From the NCBI GenBank assembly GCA_046729975.1, contig JBKPHS010000191.1, positions 1 to 29,226 on the forward strand: DNA of 29,226 bases, given 5' to 3'. The stretch comes from JBKPHS01 sp046729975 (GTDB lineage: Bacteria > Actinomycetota > Thermoleophilia > Solirubrobacterales > Thermoleophilaceae). Shown here piece by piece: positions 22,859 to 29,226 of this stretch. The stretch's first letter is position 1; each line of letters begins with the position of its first letter. The notes below the pieces were generated by a model that was given only the letters and a program-made list of their open reading frames with translations, was not told the DNA's origin and searched no databases. The position numbers and the translations under genes were made by a program.

Positions 22859-23779
22859 TCAGGCGTAGGGCAGGGCTGCGGCCGCGTCCCGCACCGCCGC
22901 AACGAGCGCCTGCGTGGAGGGGCGCGCGGCGTCCGTGGCACGGGTGGCGGCGAAGATCGCCCGGCTCACGGGGCCCTCGGCGATAGGGCGCAGCACTGTG
23001 CCCGGGTAGCGATCCGGTAGGGGGAGGTCGGGCAGCAGCGTCACAGCGAGCCCGCGGGCGACCAGCGCGAGGCTGATCATCGCGTCGTTGGCCCGGTGGC
23101 GGATGTCGGGATCGAAACCCCCGAGCTCGCGGCACGTGCGCTGGGTCATCTCCTCCCAGCCAATCCCGGCATGGCCCGTCGTCCAGGCTTCCCCGGCGAG
23201 CTCGGTCAGCGGGACGGCGCCCTGGTGTCCGCGCGCCGCCGGATGCCGGGCCGGCAGGACGAGGTGCACCGGGTCTCGAAACAGGTCGTGGCGTTGCACG
23301 CCCTTGGGCAGGCTCCGGGGGTGGTGCTGCCACTCGTCCCCGAGCACGACGTCGAGGTCCCCCAGCGCCAGCGCAGGCAGAGCCACCTCGGGCTCGGCCT
23401 CGACCACCTCGCAGCGCAGCCGCGGCGCATCGCGCGCCAGCACCTCCATCGCCGGCAGGGCGAGGCGGAGCATCACGGACTGGAACCCGGCGATGCGACC
23501 GCGGCCGGCCACGGTTCCCGCGGCTGCGGCCAGGTCCGCCTCGGCGAGCGCCGCGCGCTCGAGCAGCGCTTCGGCGTGGCCCACGAGCACGAGCGCCGGA
23601 TCGGTCAGGCGCACGCCGCGGCCGGCGCGCTCGAGCAGCGGTACGCCGGCCTCGCGCTCGAGCATCGCGAACTGCTGTGAGACCGCCGACGGCGTGAACT
23701 GGAGCGCGTCGGCGACCGCCGCGATCGTGCCGCGCTCGTTCAGCTCGCGGAGCAGGCGCAGGCGACGGAGGTCGAGCAT
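22859..23779 (-). CDS. LysR-family transcriptional regulator
   Basis: A 306-residue LysR-type regulator. The N-terminal winged HTH (1 to about 60) starts MLDLRRLRLLRELNERGTIA, with the recognition segment ALQFTPSAVSQQFAMLEREA and the closing LLERAGRGVRLT. The rest is the periplasmic-binding-protein-like effector domain (about 90-300). It is divergent from the EamA transporter/SDR pair across 48 bp, the usual layout for a LysR regulator controlling its neighbour and itself. The effector is unknown. ATG at 23779 has TAGTGT 9 bp upstream on the minus strand and no Shine-Dalgarno, suggesting a leaderless message. Confidence 0.9.
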   Translation of the reverse strand: MLDLRRLRLLRELNERGTIAAVADALQFTPSAVSQQFAMLEREAGVPLLERAGRGVRLTDPALVLVGHAEALLERAALAEADLAAAAGTVAGRGRIAGFQSVMLRLALPAMEVLARDAPRLRCEVVEAEPEVALPALALGDLDVVLGDEWQHHPRSLPKGVQRHDLFRDPVHLVLPARHPAARGHQGAVPLTELAGEAWTTGHAGIGWEEMTQRTCRELGGFDPDIRHRANDAMISLALVARGLAVTLLPDLPLPDRYPGTVLRPIAEGPVSRAIFAATRATDAARPSTQALVAAVRDAAAALPYA

Positions 23780-23788
23780 AGGTCAGTA

Positions 23789-23811
23789 ACACTACCGAAT
23801 CGGATTCAGTA
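23789..23811. promoter_or_regulatory. LysR/EamA intergenic operator and minus-strand -10 element
   Basis: The minus-strand TAGTGT (23794-23789) lies 9 bp before the LysR ATG. Overlapping it is a 19-bp palindrome TACCGAATCGGATTCAGTA (23793-23811) with one mismatched pair around a central G. TCAGTAA also occurs twice (23783-23789 and 23806-23812). GGAG (23815-23818), 9 bp before the EamA ATG, is its likely ribosome site. Binding at the palindrome could repress lysR and control the transporter. Confidence 0.55.
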
Positions 23812-23827
23812 ATCGGAGTCGATCCTG

Positions 23828-24790
23828 ATGCTTCGAGCCGCCAGGATGCGCGGCATGCGCTCCTCGGGAACAGTCCTGTGCCTCGGCTCCGGCACCGCCT
23901 TCGGCGCAATGGCCATCTTCGGAAAGCTCGCCTATGGCGACGGCGCGACGGTCGGGACACTGCTCGCCGTCCGCTTCGTGCTGGCCGCCGCTCTGTTCTG
24001 GACTCTGGTCCTCGCGGGCGGCGCCGTGCAGGAGGTGCGAGCACTGGGCCGCCGCGACATCGGCGCCGGCCTTGCTCTCGGTGCATGCGGCTACGCGATC
24101 CAGGCCGGCTGCTACTTCGCAGCGCTGGAGCGCATCGACGCCTCCCTGCTGTCGCTGTTGCTCTACACGTTCCCGGCGATGGTCGCCGCCGCCGCCGTCG
24201 CCCTGGGCCGCGAGCGGATCGACGGGCGCCGCCTGACTGCGCTGGCGCTGGCCTCGGGCGGGCTCGTGCTCGTCGTGGCCGGCGCCGGGGCGGGTGCGCT
24301 CGATCCGCTCGGCGCCGCGCTCGGACTCGCCGCCGCGGTCGTCTACAGCACGTACATCCTCGTCAGCGACGGCGTCGTCGGACGCGTGCGGCCGCGCGTG
24401 CTCTCGGCACTCGTGTGCACCGGCGCGGCGGCGTCCTTGACCGTCGGCTCGGCGCTGTTCGGCGAGTTCCGTCCCGGCGAGGTGACTGTCGCCGGCTGGG
24501 GTTGGCTGGCCTGCCTCGCCGTGGTCTCGACCGTCGCCTCGATCAGCCTCTTCTTCGCAGGCCTGCGGCGGGTCGGCCCGACGACCGCCTCGATCCTCGC
24601 CACCGTCGAGCCACTCGTAACGGTGCTGCTCGCCTTCCTCGTCTTCGGCGAGACGCTGGATCTGGTGCAGCTCGGCGGCGGCGCCCTGGTGCTCGGCGCC
24701 GTGCTGGCGCTGCACGCGCGGCTGCCGCGTTCGCGATTGGGATACGGAGCTACGGTCCGCGAAGAGGCAATGGGGAGGACGGCGGCATGA
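23828..24790 (+). CDS. EamA/DMT-superfamily transporter
   Basis: A 320-residue inner-membrane protein with about ten hydrophobic helices in two homologous EamA halves. The first begins GSGTAFGAMAIFGKLAYGDG; the second begins GAALGLAAAVVYSTYILVSD and ends with ILATVEPLVTVLLAFLVFGE, a hallmark of the family. Members export amino acids, metabolites or drugs; the substrate is unknown. A divergent LysR gene and a 48-bp operator region suggest inducible export. ATG 23828 is preferred because GGAG lies 9 bp upstream, though in-frame ATGs at 23846 and 23855 exist. The stop overlaps the SDR start (ATGA), so the two are translationally coupled. Confidence 0.88.
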   Translation: MLRAARMRGMRSSGTVLCLGSGTAFGAMAIFGKLAYGDGATVGTLLAVRFVLAAALFWTLVLAGGAVQEVRALGRRDIGAGLALGACGYAIQAGCYFAALERIDASLLSLLLYTFPAMVAAAAVALGRERIDGRRLTALALASGGLVLVVAGAGAGALDPLGAALGLAAAVVYSTYILVSDGVVGRVRPRVLSALVCTGAAASLTVGSALFGEFRPGEVTVAGWGWLACLAVVSTVASISLFFAGLRRVGPTTASILATVEPLVTVLLAFLVFGETLDLVQLGGGALVLGAVLALHARLPRSRLGYGATVREEAMGRTAA

Positions 24791-25704
24791 GCAGACCATT
24801 GGAGGGCAAGATCGCGCTGGTCGCCGGTGCAACGCGCGGCGCCGGGCGCGGCACGGCGGTGGCGCTCGGGGAGGCGGGAGCGACCGTGTACTGCACCGGG
24901 CGCACCACCGGGGAGCGGCGTTCGGACTACGACCGTCCCGAGACGATCGAGGAGACCGCCGAGCTCGTGTCGGCCGCCGGCGGCGTTGGGATCGCGATGG
25001 CGGTGGACCATCTCGAGGCCGGCGAGGTCGAGGCCCTGGTGAAGCGGATCGATGCCCAGAGCGGGCGGCTCGACGTCCTCGTGAACGACATCTGGGGCGG
25101 AGAGCTGCTGTTCGAGTGGAACACGCCGCTGTGGGAGCACAACCTCGACAACGGGCTTCGGATGCTTCGCCTGGCAATCGACACGCACCTGATCACGAGC
25201 CACTTCGCGCTGCCCCTGCTGATCCGAGAGCCCGGCGGGCTTGTCGTGGAGATGACAGACGGCACGCGCGAGTACAACGCCGAGCACTACCGGCTCTCGG
25301 CCTTCTACGACCTGGCCAAGAACGCGGTCATCCGGCTCGCGTTCGCGCAGGCGCAGGAGCTCGCCGCGTACGGATGCACCGCGGTGGCGTTGACGCCGGG
25401 CTGGATGCGCTCGGAGATGATGCTCGACAACTACGGCGTCACCGAGGCCAACTGGCGCGACGGGGCGGCCATCAATCCGCACTTCGCCGCCATCTCCGAG
25501 AGCCCGCGGTTCGTGGGCCGCGCAGTCGCCGCGCTCGCCACCGACCCGGACCTGCACAGCCGCAACGGCGGCTCATTCTCTTCCGGCGGGCTGGCGCGCG
25601 AGTACGGCTTCACAGACCTCGACGGTTCCCAACCCGATTGCTGGAGGTACATGGTGGAGGTCCAGGACCCCGGTCGCCCGGCTGACCCGACCGGCTACCG
25701 CTGA
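24787..25704 (+). CDS. Short-chain dehydrogenase/reductase, DHRS1-like
   Basis: A 305-residue SDR, longer than the classical 250. The nucleotide-binding GATRGAGRG (14-22) and CTGRTTG suggest NADP(H). The catalytic pair is YDLAK (Tyr174, Lys178). The usual NNAG is VNDIWGG, and the catalytic serine region (normally ISS) reads VEMTDGT, so the Ser is apparently replaced by Asp158 or Thr157. The expected Asn of the tetrad is also not evident. The layout resembles the DHRS1-like branch, whose substrates are poorly defined. It is coupled to the EamA transporter by an ATGA overlap. It may modify the exported compound or, given the altered residues, have a non-classical activity. Confidence 0.82.
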   Translation: MSRPLEGKIALVAGATRGAGRGTAVALGEAGATVYCTGRTTGERRSDYDRPETIEETAELVSAAGGVGIAMAVDHLEAGEVEALVKRIDAQSGRLDVLVNDIWGGELLFEWNTPLWEHNLDNGLRMLRLAIDTHLITSHFALPLLIREPGGLVVEMTDGTREYNAEHYRLSAFYDLAKNAVIRLAFAQAQELAAYGCTAVALTPGWMRSEMMLDNYGVTEANWRDGAAINPHFAAISESPRFVGRAVAALATDPDLHSRNGGSFSSGGLAREYGFTDLDGSQPDCWRYMVEVQDPGRPADPTGYR

Positions 25705-25728
25705 CGGCTAGAGGCCCTCGGGTTGGGT
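25685..25728. terminator. Bidirectional hairpin spanning the SDR and VOC stop codons
   Basis: ACCCGACC (25685-25692) pairs with GGTTGGGT (25721-25728) with one G-U. Inside, CCG-CTGA-CGG forms the tip, with the SDR TGA (25702-25704) in the loop and the VOC TAG (25710-25708) in the right arm. The inner stem has bulges. No U-tract is seen on either side. Confidence 0.45.
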
Positions 25729-26106
25729 GCGTCCCTCGCCGTAGTCGGGGATCTCCTGGACGGCCCACCCGTTGCCGTCGGGGTCGCTGAAGAACACGAA
25801 CCGGCCCCAGGGGAAGTCCTGAATCTCGGAGACCTCGACACCTCGTCCCGAGAGCTCGTCCCGGGCCGCCTCGATGTCGTCCACCACGACCTGAAGCCCC
25901 CGGAGCGAGCCCGGCGCCATCTCGGTGATTCCCTCACCGATCGAGACCGAGCACGCTGAGCCCGGCGGCGTGAGCTGGATGAAGCGCAGGCCTTCTCGCA
26001 CCGTTACGTCGTTGTCCACGTTGAAGCCGGCCTGCTCTGCGTAGAACGCCTTCGCACGGTCGACGTCGGAGACCGGCACCGGGACCAGCTCGAGCTTGAA
26101 GTCCAT
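25708..26106 (-). CDS. VOC-family (glyoxalase/bleomycin-resistance fold) protein
   Basis: A 132-residue vicinal-oxygen-chelate protein built from two beta-alpha-beta-beta-beta modules. VPVSDVDRAKAFYAEQAGF starts the first; LQVVVDDIEAARDEL starts the second; FFSDPDGNGWAVQEI is the typical C-terminal strand pair. Such single-domain proteins act as dimers in isomerases, dioxygenases or drug binding; no substrate can be assigned. ATG 26106 fits the fold start; longer upstream codons look like shadow sequence. A TAGACT element lies 11 bp upstream, so the leader would be very short. It is the last of four minus-strand genes but is separated from the SemiSWEET gene by 73 bp. Confidence 0.85.
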   Translation of the reverse strand: MDFKLELVPVPVSDVDRAKAFYAEQAGFNVDNDVTVREGLRFIQLTPPGSACSVSIGEGITEMAPGSLRGLQVVVDDIEAARDELSGRGVEVSEIQDFPWGRFVFFSDPDGNGWAVQEIPDYGEGRTQPEGL

Positions 26107-26179
26107 ACGGGCGCGGCAGTCTATCCGCCCGCCGGCTATGCACGGCTCGAACTCGTGGAGCGCCGGATGGCGCTTCGAC

Positions 26180-26491
26180 TCACTCTGGGCACATGTTCCA
26201 GGTCGTCGGACGGACCAGCGAGCCCCGCAGCGCCAATGTGATTGCGAGCGTGAACCCCCCGCACAGGAGCCCCACCAAGTCGACCAGAATGAGGGGCACG
26301 CTGCCAATGCTCATGCCATAGAGGAGCCAGATGGCGTAGCCGCCCGCGTACGTCGCGAAGAAACGTGCGGAGACGCCGCACGAATCCTTGCGCCTCAGGA
26401 TCTGACGTGCCTGCAGGAGTGCCGTCGCGGCGGCCCCGACGCCGTAGAAGGTCGCCACGGTTCCGAGCAGGTCAGCACCAATTCCAAGCAC
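26180..26491 (-). CDS. SemiSWEET-like (PQ-loop) membrane transporter
   Basis: A 103-residue protein with three hydrophobic helices (about 4-26, 43-61, 64-88). ATALLQARQILRRKDSCGVS occupies the PQ-loop position and AIWLLYGM is typical of helix 2 in SemiSWEETs. These act as dimers carrying sugars across the inner membrane. The canonical PQ dipeptide is absent (LLQAR), so the substrate is uncertain. GTG 26491 is chosen because longer upstream codons overlap the small DUF1059-like gene in another frame; only 4 bp separate its TAA from this GTG, so the two are cotranscribed. The C-terminus ends in a short polar tail. Confidence 0.75.
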   Translation of the reverse strand: MLGIGADLLGTVATFYGVGAAATALLQARQILRRKDSCGVSARFFATYAGGYAIWLLYGMSIGSVPLILVDLVGLLCGGFTLAITLALRGSLVRPTTWNMCPE

Positions 26492-26495
26492 GTGA

Positions 26496-26657
26496 TTACG
26501 CCTCGTCGGCCGCCGCGAGGATGTCCTCGCGGGAGACCTTCCCGACCAGATCGGGGTGAGCCTCGGCGAGGTGGCGGTCCACGTTTGCCACGAGCTCGTC
26601 GTCGTTCGCGCCGCGGATGACGACCCCGTCCCTCTCACACTCGAACTCCTTCGCCAT
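26496..26657 (-). CDS. Small DUF1059-like protein
   Basis: A 53-residue protein beginning MAKEFECERDGVVIRG. It contains DELVANVDRHLAEAHPDL and GKVSREDILAAADEA. The length, one N-terminal Cys, and the acidic helix followed by a His-containing segment resemble the DUF1059 family of small uncharacterised proteins. A paralogue at 27495-27665 shares HPDLxGKVSRED. The ATG at 26657 is preceded by AAGGGAG about 5 bp upstream. It is divergent from the SARP-type regulator gene (86-bp gap) and directly upstream of the SemiSWEET gene. No function is known. Confidence 0.75.
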   Translation of the reverse strand: MAKEFECERDGVVIRGANDDELVANVDRHLAEAHPDLVGKVSREDILAAADEA

Positions 26658-26728
26658 GTCACTCCCTTCTGTCGTTAGGAAGGCGATGGTCGCGCTCGGA
26701 CGTTTCCCCAGCCTTTCGTCGACCTTTC

Positions 26729-26734
26729 TAAGCT
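26729..26734 (+). promoter_or_regulatory. -10 element (TAAGCT) of a leaderless promoter for the SARP gene
   Basis: TAAGCT matches TANNNT and ends 9 bp before the ATG at 26744. No Shine-Dalgarno is present. It lies in the 86-bp divergent region shared with the small DUF1059-like gene. Confidence 0.55.
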
Positions 26735-26743
26735 TGGTCCGCG

Positions 26744-27511
26744 ATGGGAGAAGGGGCGACGCGAATTCAGCTTTGCGGCCGGCTCGTGGTGGAGCTCGAA
26801 GGCAGGTGGGTCGAGGACGCGTTACCGGGTGCGAAGGGCAGGCTCCTGTTCGCCTACCTGGTCCTGAACCGGGATCGTCGGATGAGCCGGGACGAACTGC
26901 TGACGGCCGTCTACGGGGAGGAGGCGTCGCCGGACCAGCATCCGAGCCTGAGCGTCCTGCTCTCGAAGCTGCGCAGCGTCATCGGTCAGGAGCTCCTGGC
27001 CGGACGATCGGAGATTGAGCTCGTGCTGCCGCGCGATGCCTTCGTCGACCTCGAGGCCGCTCGAGAGGCGCTGCACCGGGCCGAGTCCCACGTCGCGGCG
27101 GGCGAGTGGGCTGAGTCCTGGGGGCCCGCCGGCGTCGCCTACCACGTGGCCCGCAGGCCTCTGCTCCAAGGCGAGGACCGCCCCTGGCTGGACGAATGGC
27201 GACGTCGGCTCGAGGACGTCCAGCTGCGTGGGCTCGAATGCTTCGCTCAAGCGAGGCTTGGCCTCGGCGGCCCCACGCTGTCCCAGGCCGAAGATGCCGC
27301 ACGCCGGCTGATCGAGCTTGCCCCCTACCGCGAGACCGGCCACCGGATCCTGATGGAGGCGCTCGAGCGGCGCGGAAACGTCGCCGAGGCGCTACTCGCC
27401 TACGACCGCCTGCGCGTGCTGCTGCGCGAAGAGCTCGGCGTCGCTCCCAGCCCGGCCGTGCAGGGCGTCCACAGGCGTCTGCTGGGCGAGAGGACTACGA
27501 CGTCGGCTTAG
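26744..27511 (+). CDS. SARP-type transcriptional regulator (OmpR-like wHTH + BTAD)
   Basis: A 255-residue regulator. The N-terminal winged helix (about 5-95) includes LLFAYLVLNRDRRMSRDELL and SLSVLLSKLRSVIG, typical of the OmpR/PhoB-like DNA-binding part of SARPs. The bacterial transcriptional activation domain (about 100-250) contains AYHVARRPLLQGEDRPWLDEW, LIELAPYRETGHRILMEAL and the closing VLLREELGVAPSPAVQ. It has no ATPase or receiver domain, so it is a small stand-alone SARP. Flanking DUF1059-like genes on the opposite strand are candidate targets. The ATG has a TANNNT element 9 bp upstream. Its 3' end overlaps the second DUF1059-like gene by 17 bp. Confidence 0.87.
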   Translation: MGEGATRIQLCGRLVVELEGRWVEDALPGAKGRLLFAYLVLNRDRRMSRDELLTAVYGEEASPDQHPSLSVLLSKLRSVIGQELLAGRSEIELVLPRDAFVDLEAAREALHRAESHVAAGEWAESWGPAGVAYHVARRPLLQGEDRPWLDEWRRRLEDVQLRGLECFAQARLGLGGPTLSQAEDAARRLIELAPYRETGHRILMEALERRGNVAEALLAYDRLRVLLREELGVAPSPAVQGVHRRLLGERTTTSA

Positions 27512-27665
27512 GAACCTCCTCCGCCTGCGCCACGAGGTCCTCACGAGAGACCTTGCCGGCGAGATCCGGATGGTCCTCCCGCATGTGCTCTTGCGCGTTG
27601 TGCCAGAGCTCGTCGTCGTCCTCGCCCTTCACGAAGTAGCCACAAACGCACGTGATCTGCTTCAT
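27495..27665 (-). CDS. Small DUF1059-like protein, paralogue
   Basis: A 56-residue protein starting MKQITCVCGYFVKGEDDDEL, then WHNAQEHMREDHPDLAGKVS and REDLVAQAEE. It has a CxC pair (Cys6, Cys8) and several His residues, so metal binding is possible but unproven. It shares HPDLxGKVSRED with the gene at 26496-26657, indicating duplication. It is convergent with, and overlaps, the SARP gene at 27495-27511. On the minus strand TAGGCT ends 6 bp before the ATG and no Shine-Dalgarno is seen, so a leaderless transcript is likely. No function is known. Confidence 0.75.
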   Translation of the reverse strand: MKQITCVCGYFVKGEDDDELWHNAQEHMREDHPDLAGKVSREDLVAQAEEVPKPTS

Positions 27666-27788
27666 GCGCTCAGCCTATAGCGCGAAACGACCCGCGCATG
27701 AAGGCTGCTCCAAGCGCAAAGGCGAAAGGTTTGCGAAATAGACGGCTGCGACTCTCGCCTCAACGACCGAAAGGAGCAGCGATACGTC

Positions 27789-28106
27789 ATGGCAACATTC
27801 GCCCTCATCGCCGAGCATCCGCCCGACCTCTGCCCGACCTCCAATGCTCAGACGCGGCAGATACTGAAGGAGGGTGCTAGTCAGATCCCGCAACTCGCCG
27901 AGCAGCTCGGCGTCGATATCGGCACGCTGCGCATCTTCGGCCCGGACCACATCATCCTCGCGGTCGTTGAGGCGGACGACATTGATTCCGTCAGGAACTT
28001 CGCCCTCCAGAGCCGGCTCATGCAGTGGAACACGGTAAGGATCCACGCCACCTACTCGATCGAGGAGGCGGTCGGGATGATCGACGAGGTGGAGGCCATC
28101 TTCTAG
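27789..28106 (+). CDS. Small conserved alpha/beta protein of unknown function
   Basis: A 105-residue soluble protein. FALIAEHPPDLCPTSNAQTR at the start, LGVDIGTLRIFGPDHIILAV in the middle and RLMQWNTVRIHATYSIEEAV near the end alternate strands and helices like a small dimeric alpha/beta barrel (GYD or ABM-like). The single Cys in PDLCPTSN and the His residues are noteworthy but unassigned. I recognise the general type but no function. The ATG at 27789 has AAAGGAG about 12 bp upstream, a rather long spacing. A 123-bp gap separates it from the divergent DUF1059-like gene; no terminator was identified downstream. Confidence 0.65.
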   Translation: MATFALIAEHPPDLCPTSNAQTRQILKEGASQIPQLAEQLGVDIGTLRIFGPDHIILAVVEADDIDSVRNFALQSRLMQWNTVRIHATYSIEEAVGMIDEVEAIF

Positions 28107-28174
28107 AACACGACGCGAGGAGCACTAGGCGGGACTGGCGACCCGAACTCCTCCGCGCTTCAGCGCGCCGAGCG

Positions 28175-28180
28175 TAGAGT
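28175..28180 (+). promoter_or_regulatory. -10 element (TAGAGT) upstream of the methyltransferase gene
   Basis: TAGAGT matches TANNNT and ends 7 bp before the GTG at 28188, the spacing expected if transcription starts at the start codon. No Shine-Dalgarno precedes the GTG. Confidence 0.5.
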
Positions 28181-28187
28181 CGGGCTC

Positions 28188-28820
28188 GTGCCCGAAGAGC
28201 TCGTCAGCCAGACGATCGAGCTGCCAAGCGGCGAGCTCCGCCTGCTGCAGCCGCCGGAGGCCGCTGAGCTACCGGACGACGGTCCGGTCGACTGGGCGCC
28301 GCTCGCGCCGTACTGGTCCGTCCTCTGGCGCAGCGGAGTGACGCTCGCCCGCGAGCTCGACGGCGTGGCGCTCCTGGGGCAGCGGGTCGTCGAGCTCGGC
28401 TGTGGGCTCGCCGTACCGAGCCTCGCCGCGGCGCGCGCAGGTGCCGACGTGCTCGCCACGGACAAATACGCCGAAGCGCTCGAGCTCGTCGCGCGCAACG
28501 CGCGTGCGAACGACTTGCAGATCGAGACGGCGACGGTCGAGTGGGCGGAGCCCGACGAGCTCGCCAGGCGGGCGCCGTTCGACCTCGTGCTCGGCGCCGA
28601 CGTCCTCTATGAGCGCGCCAGCGTCGCCTTGCTCCTGTCGCTGTTGCCGCGCCTCGCGCCGGATGCCTGGCTCGCCGATCCCGGCCGCCCGACCGCCGAC
28701 GCGTTCCTCGAGGAGGCGATCCGCCGCTGGCCGGTCGAAACGCGTGTGCGCGGGGTCGTCCGGGTTCACCGGCTGCGGCTCGGCGCCCCTCGCGCAGTCA
28801 GCGATTCTGACCACCTTTGA
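28188..28820 (+). CDS. METTL21/Methyltransf_16-like SAM-dependent methyltransferase
   Basis: A 210-residue class I methyltransferase. YWSVLWRSGVTLARELDG precedes motif I VVELGCGLAVPSLAAA (67-82). ATDKYAEALELVARNARAN is the ribose-binding region and FDLVLGADVLYE (131-142) is the post-II motif. The W/L-rich pre-motif and the DVLYE box are hallmarks of the lysine-methyltransferase-like METTL21 group. A protein lysine target is therefore possible, but bacterial substrates are mostly unknown. The GTG start has TAGAGT 7 bp upstream. A small inverted repeat GTCAG/CTGAC (28797-28811) overlaps the 3' end. GGAGGAG immediately after the stop serves the next gene. Confidence 0.82.
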   Translation: MPEELVSQTIELPSGELRLLQPPEAAELPDDGPVDWAPLAPYWSVLWRSGVTLARELDGVALLGQRVVELGCGLAVPSLAAARAGADVLATDKYAEALELVARNARANDLQIETATVEWAEPDELARRAPFDLVLGADVLYERASVALLLSLLPRLAPDAWLADPGRPTADAFLEEAIRRWPVETRVRGVVRVHRLRLGAPRAVSDSDHL

Positions 28821-28842
28821 GGAGGAGTTACAGTCGGATGTA

Positions 28843-29223
28843 GTGGCCTCTTCTGCGCTCGACCAGGCGACGCTGCAGCTGCTCGACGAGAGCGCGGAGA
28901 TCGAGATGCGGACGCCGCGGCGGGACGGCTCGATCTCGAGCCGCCCGATCTGGGTCGTCGTGGTCGATGGCGACGCTTACGTGCGCTCGGCCTTCGGCAC
29001 CCGAGGCGCCTGGTACCGCCGCGCGCTGGCGGACGGCCAGGCTGCGATCGGTGTGGATTCGCGCACGGTCGACGTCGGGGTCGAACCGGCGCACGACGAT
29101 GACGTCATCCGGCGGGTGTCGGAGGCGTACCGAGCGAAGTACGGCGCGCGGTCGCCCGGGCCCACCGAGGGAATGCTGGCTCCGGAGGTGAGCGGGACGA
29201 CGCTGCGGCTGACCCAGGCGTAG
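28843..29223 (+). CDS. DUF2255 family protein
   Basis: A 126-residue protein. IEMRTPRRDGSISSRPIWVV, then GDAYVRSAFGTRGAWYRRAL and AAIGVDSRTVDVGVEP, follow the DUF2255 pattern, a small split-barrel type fold related in outline to FMN-binding pyridoxamine-oxidase-like proteins. No activity is established. It lies 22 bp after the methyltransferase stop, so the two probably form an operon. The best in-frame start is GTG 28843. GGAGGAG (28821-28827) is about 15 bp upstream, longer than ideal, and the ATG at 28838 is out of frame and runs into TAG. The stop is at 29221-29223, three bases before the window ends. Confidence 0.8.
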   Translation: MASSALDQATLQLLDESAEIEMRTPRRDGSISSRPIWVVVVDGDAYVRSAFGTRGAWYRRALADGQAAIGVDSRTVDVGVEPAHDDDVIRRVSEAYRAKYGARSPGPTEGMLAPEVSGTTLRLTQA

Positions 29224-29226
29224 GAA

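Noticed and set aside
23792..25177. 461-residue minus-strand frame opposite EamA/SDR
   Set aside because: Arg/Gln/Ala-rich shadow; the plus strand encodes two recognisable, coupled proteins.

Overview
The window is about 70% GC with short intergenic gaps, frequent ATGA/GTGA gene overlaps, many GTG and some TTG starts, and leaderless-type promoters (TANNNT a few bases before the start codon). With an iron-sulfur APS reductase, a two-domain biotin carboxylase/BCCP protein, a SARP regulator, RskA-type and AbiEi/DUF559-type proteins, this points to an actinomycete-phylum bacterium, most likely class Thermoleophilia (Solirubrobacterales/Gaiellales). That placement is inference from protein flavour. 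No RNA genes, insertion sequences, CRISPR arrays or phage genes were seen.

Layout. 1-4005: the start of an ArfB-like ribosome-rescue factor (minus, cut by the window edge), then a sulfur-assimilation block: rhodanese, ferredoxin-sulfite reductase, [4Fe-4S] APS reductase, and a TauE/SafE-type transporter broken by one frameshift. A sharp palindromic operator lies in front of the sulfite reductase. 4163-7458: a membrane GGDEF+HD-GYP protein translationally coupled to a secreted RTX-like protein. 7562-9319: acetyl/propionyl-CoA carboxylase alpha subunit. 9312-10233: an AbiEi/DUF559 gene with two frameshifts, its start codon at the centre of a 38-bp palindrome. 10324-14234: an exported sulfatase and a large exported protein of unknown function. 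14544-15680: an archaeal-type ATPase behind two palindromes. 15677-17140: metallo-beta-lactamase-fold and HAD hydrolases (minus). 17226-19249: sucCD. 19281-20039: a one-piece membrane protein with a sigma-region-4-like HTH and an RskA-like outer domain (minus). 20096-21933: a PLP aminotransferase and a multi-pass membrane protein. 21937-22773: an ArsM-like methyltransferase lacking most arsenic-binding cysteines. 22859-25704: a LysR regulator divergent from an EamA exporter and an SDR. 25708-29223: small metabolic and regulatory genes, including a SARP regulator flanked by two short DUF1059-like genes, a SemiSWEET, a METTL21-like methyltransferase and a DUF2255 protein.

Two patterns recur across unrelated genes. 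First, six genes carry TANNNT exactly 9 bp before the start codon, and two more have it at 6 or 7 bp, which suggests leaderless transcripts. Second, several genes end with the stop codon at or near the tip of a strong GC-rich hairpin without a U-tract. The most striking case is an array of 7-bp repeats that supplies the stop codons of both sucD and its convergent neighbour. The three frameshifts all look like single-base losses in the first 10 kb, so base-calling or assembly error must be excluded before calling these genes dead.
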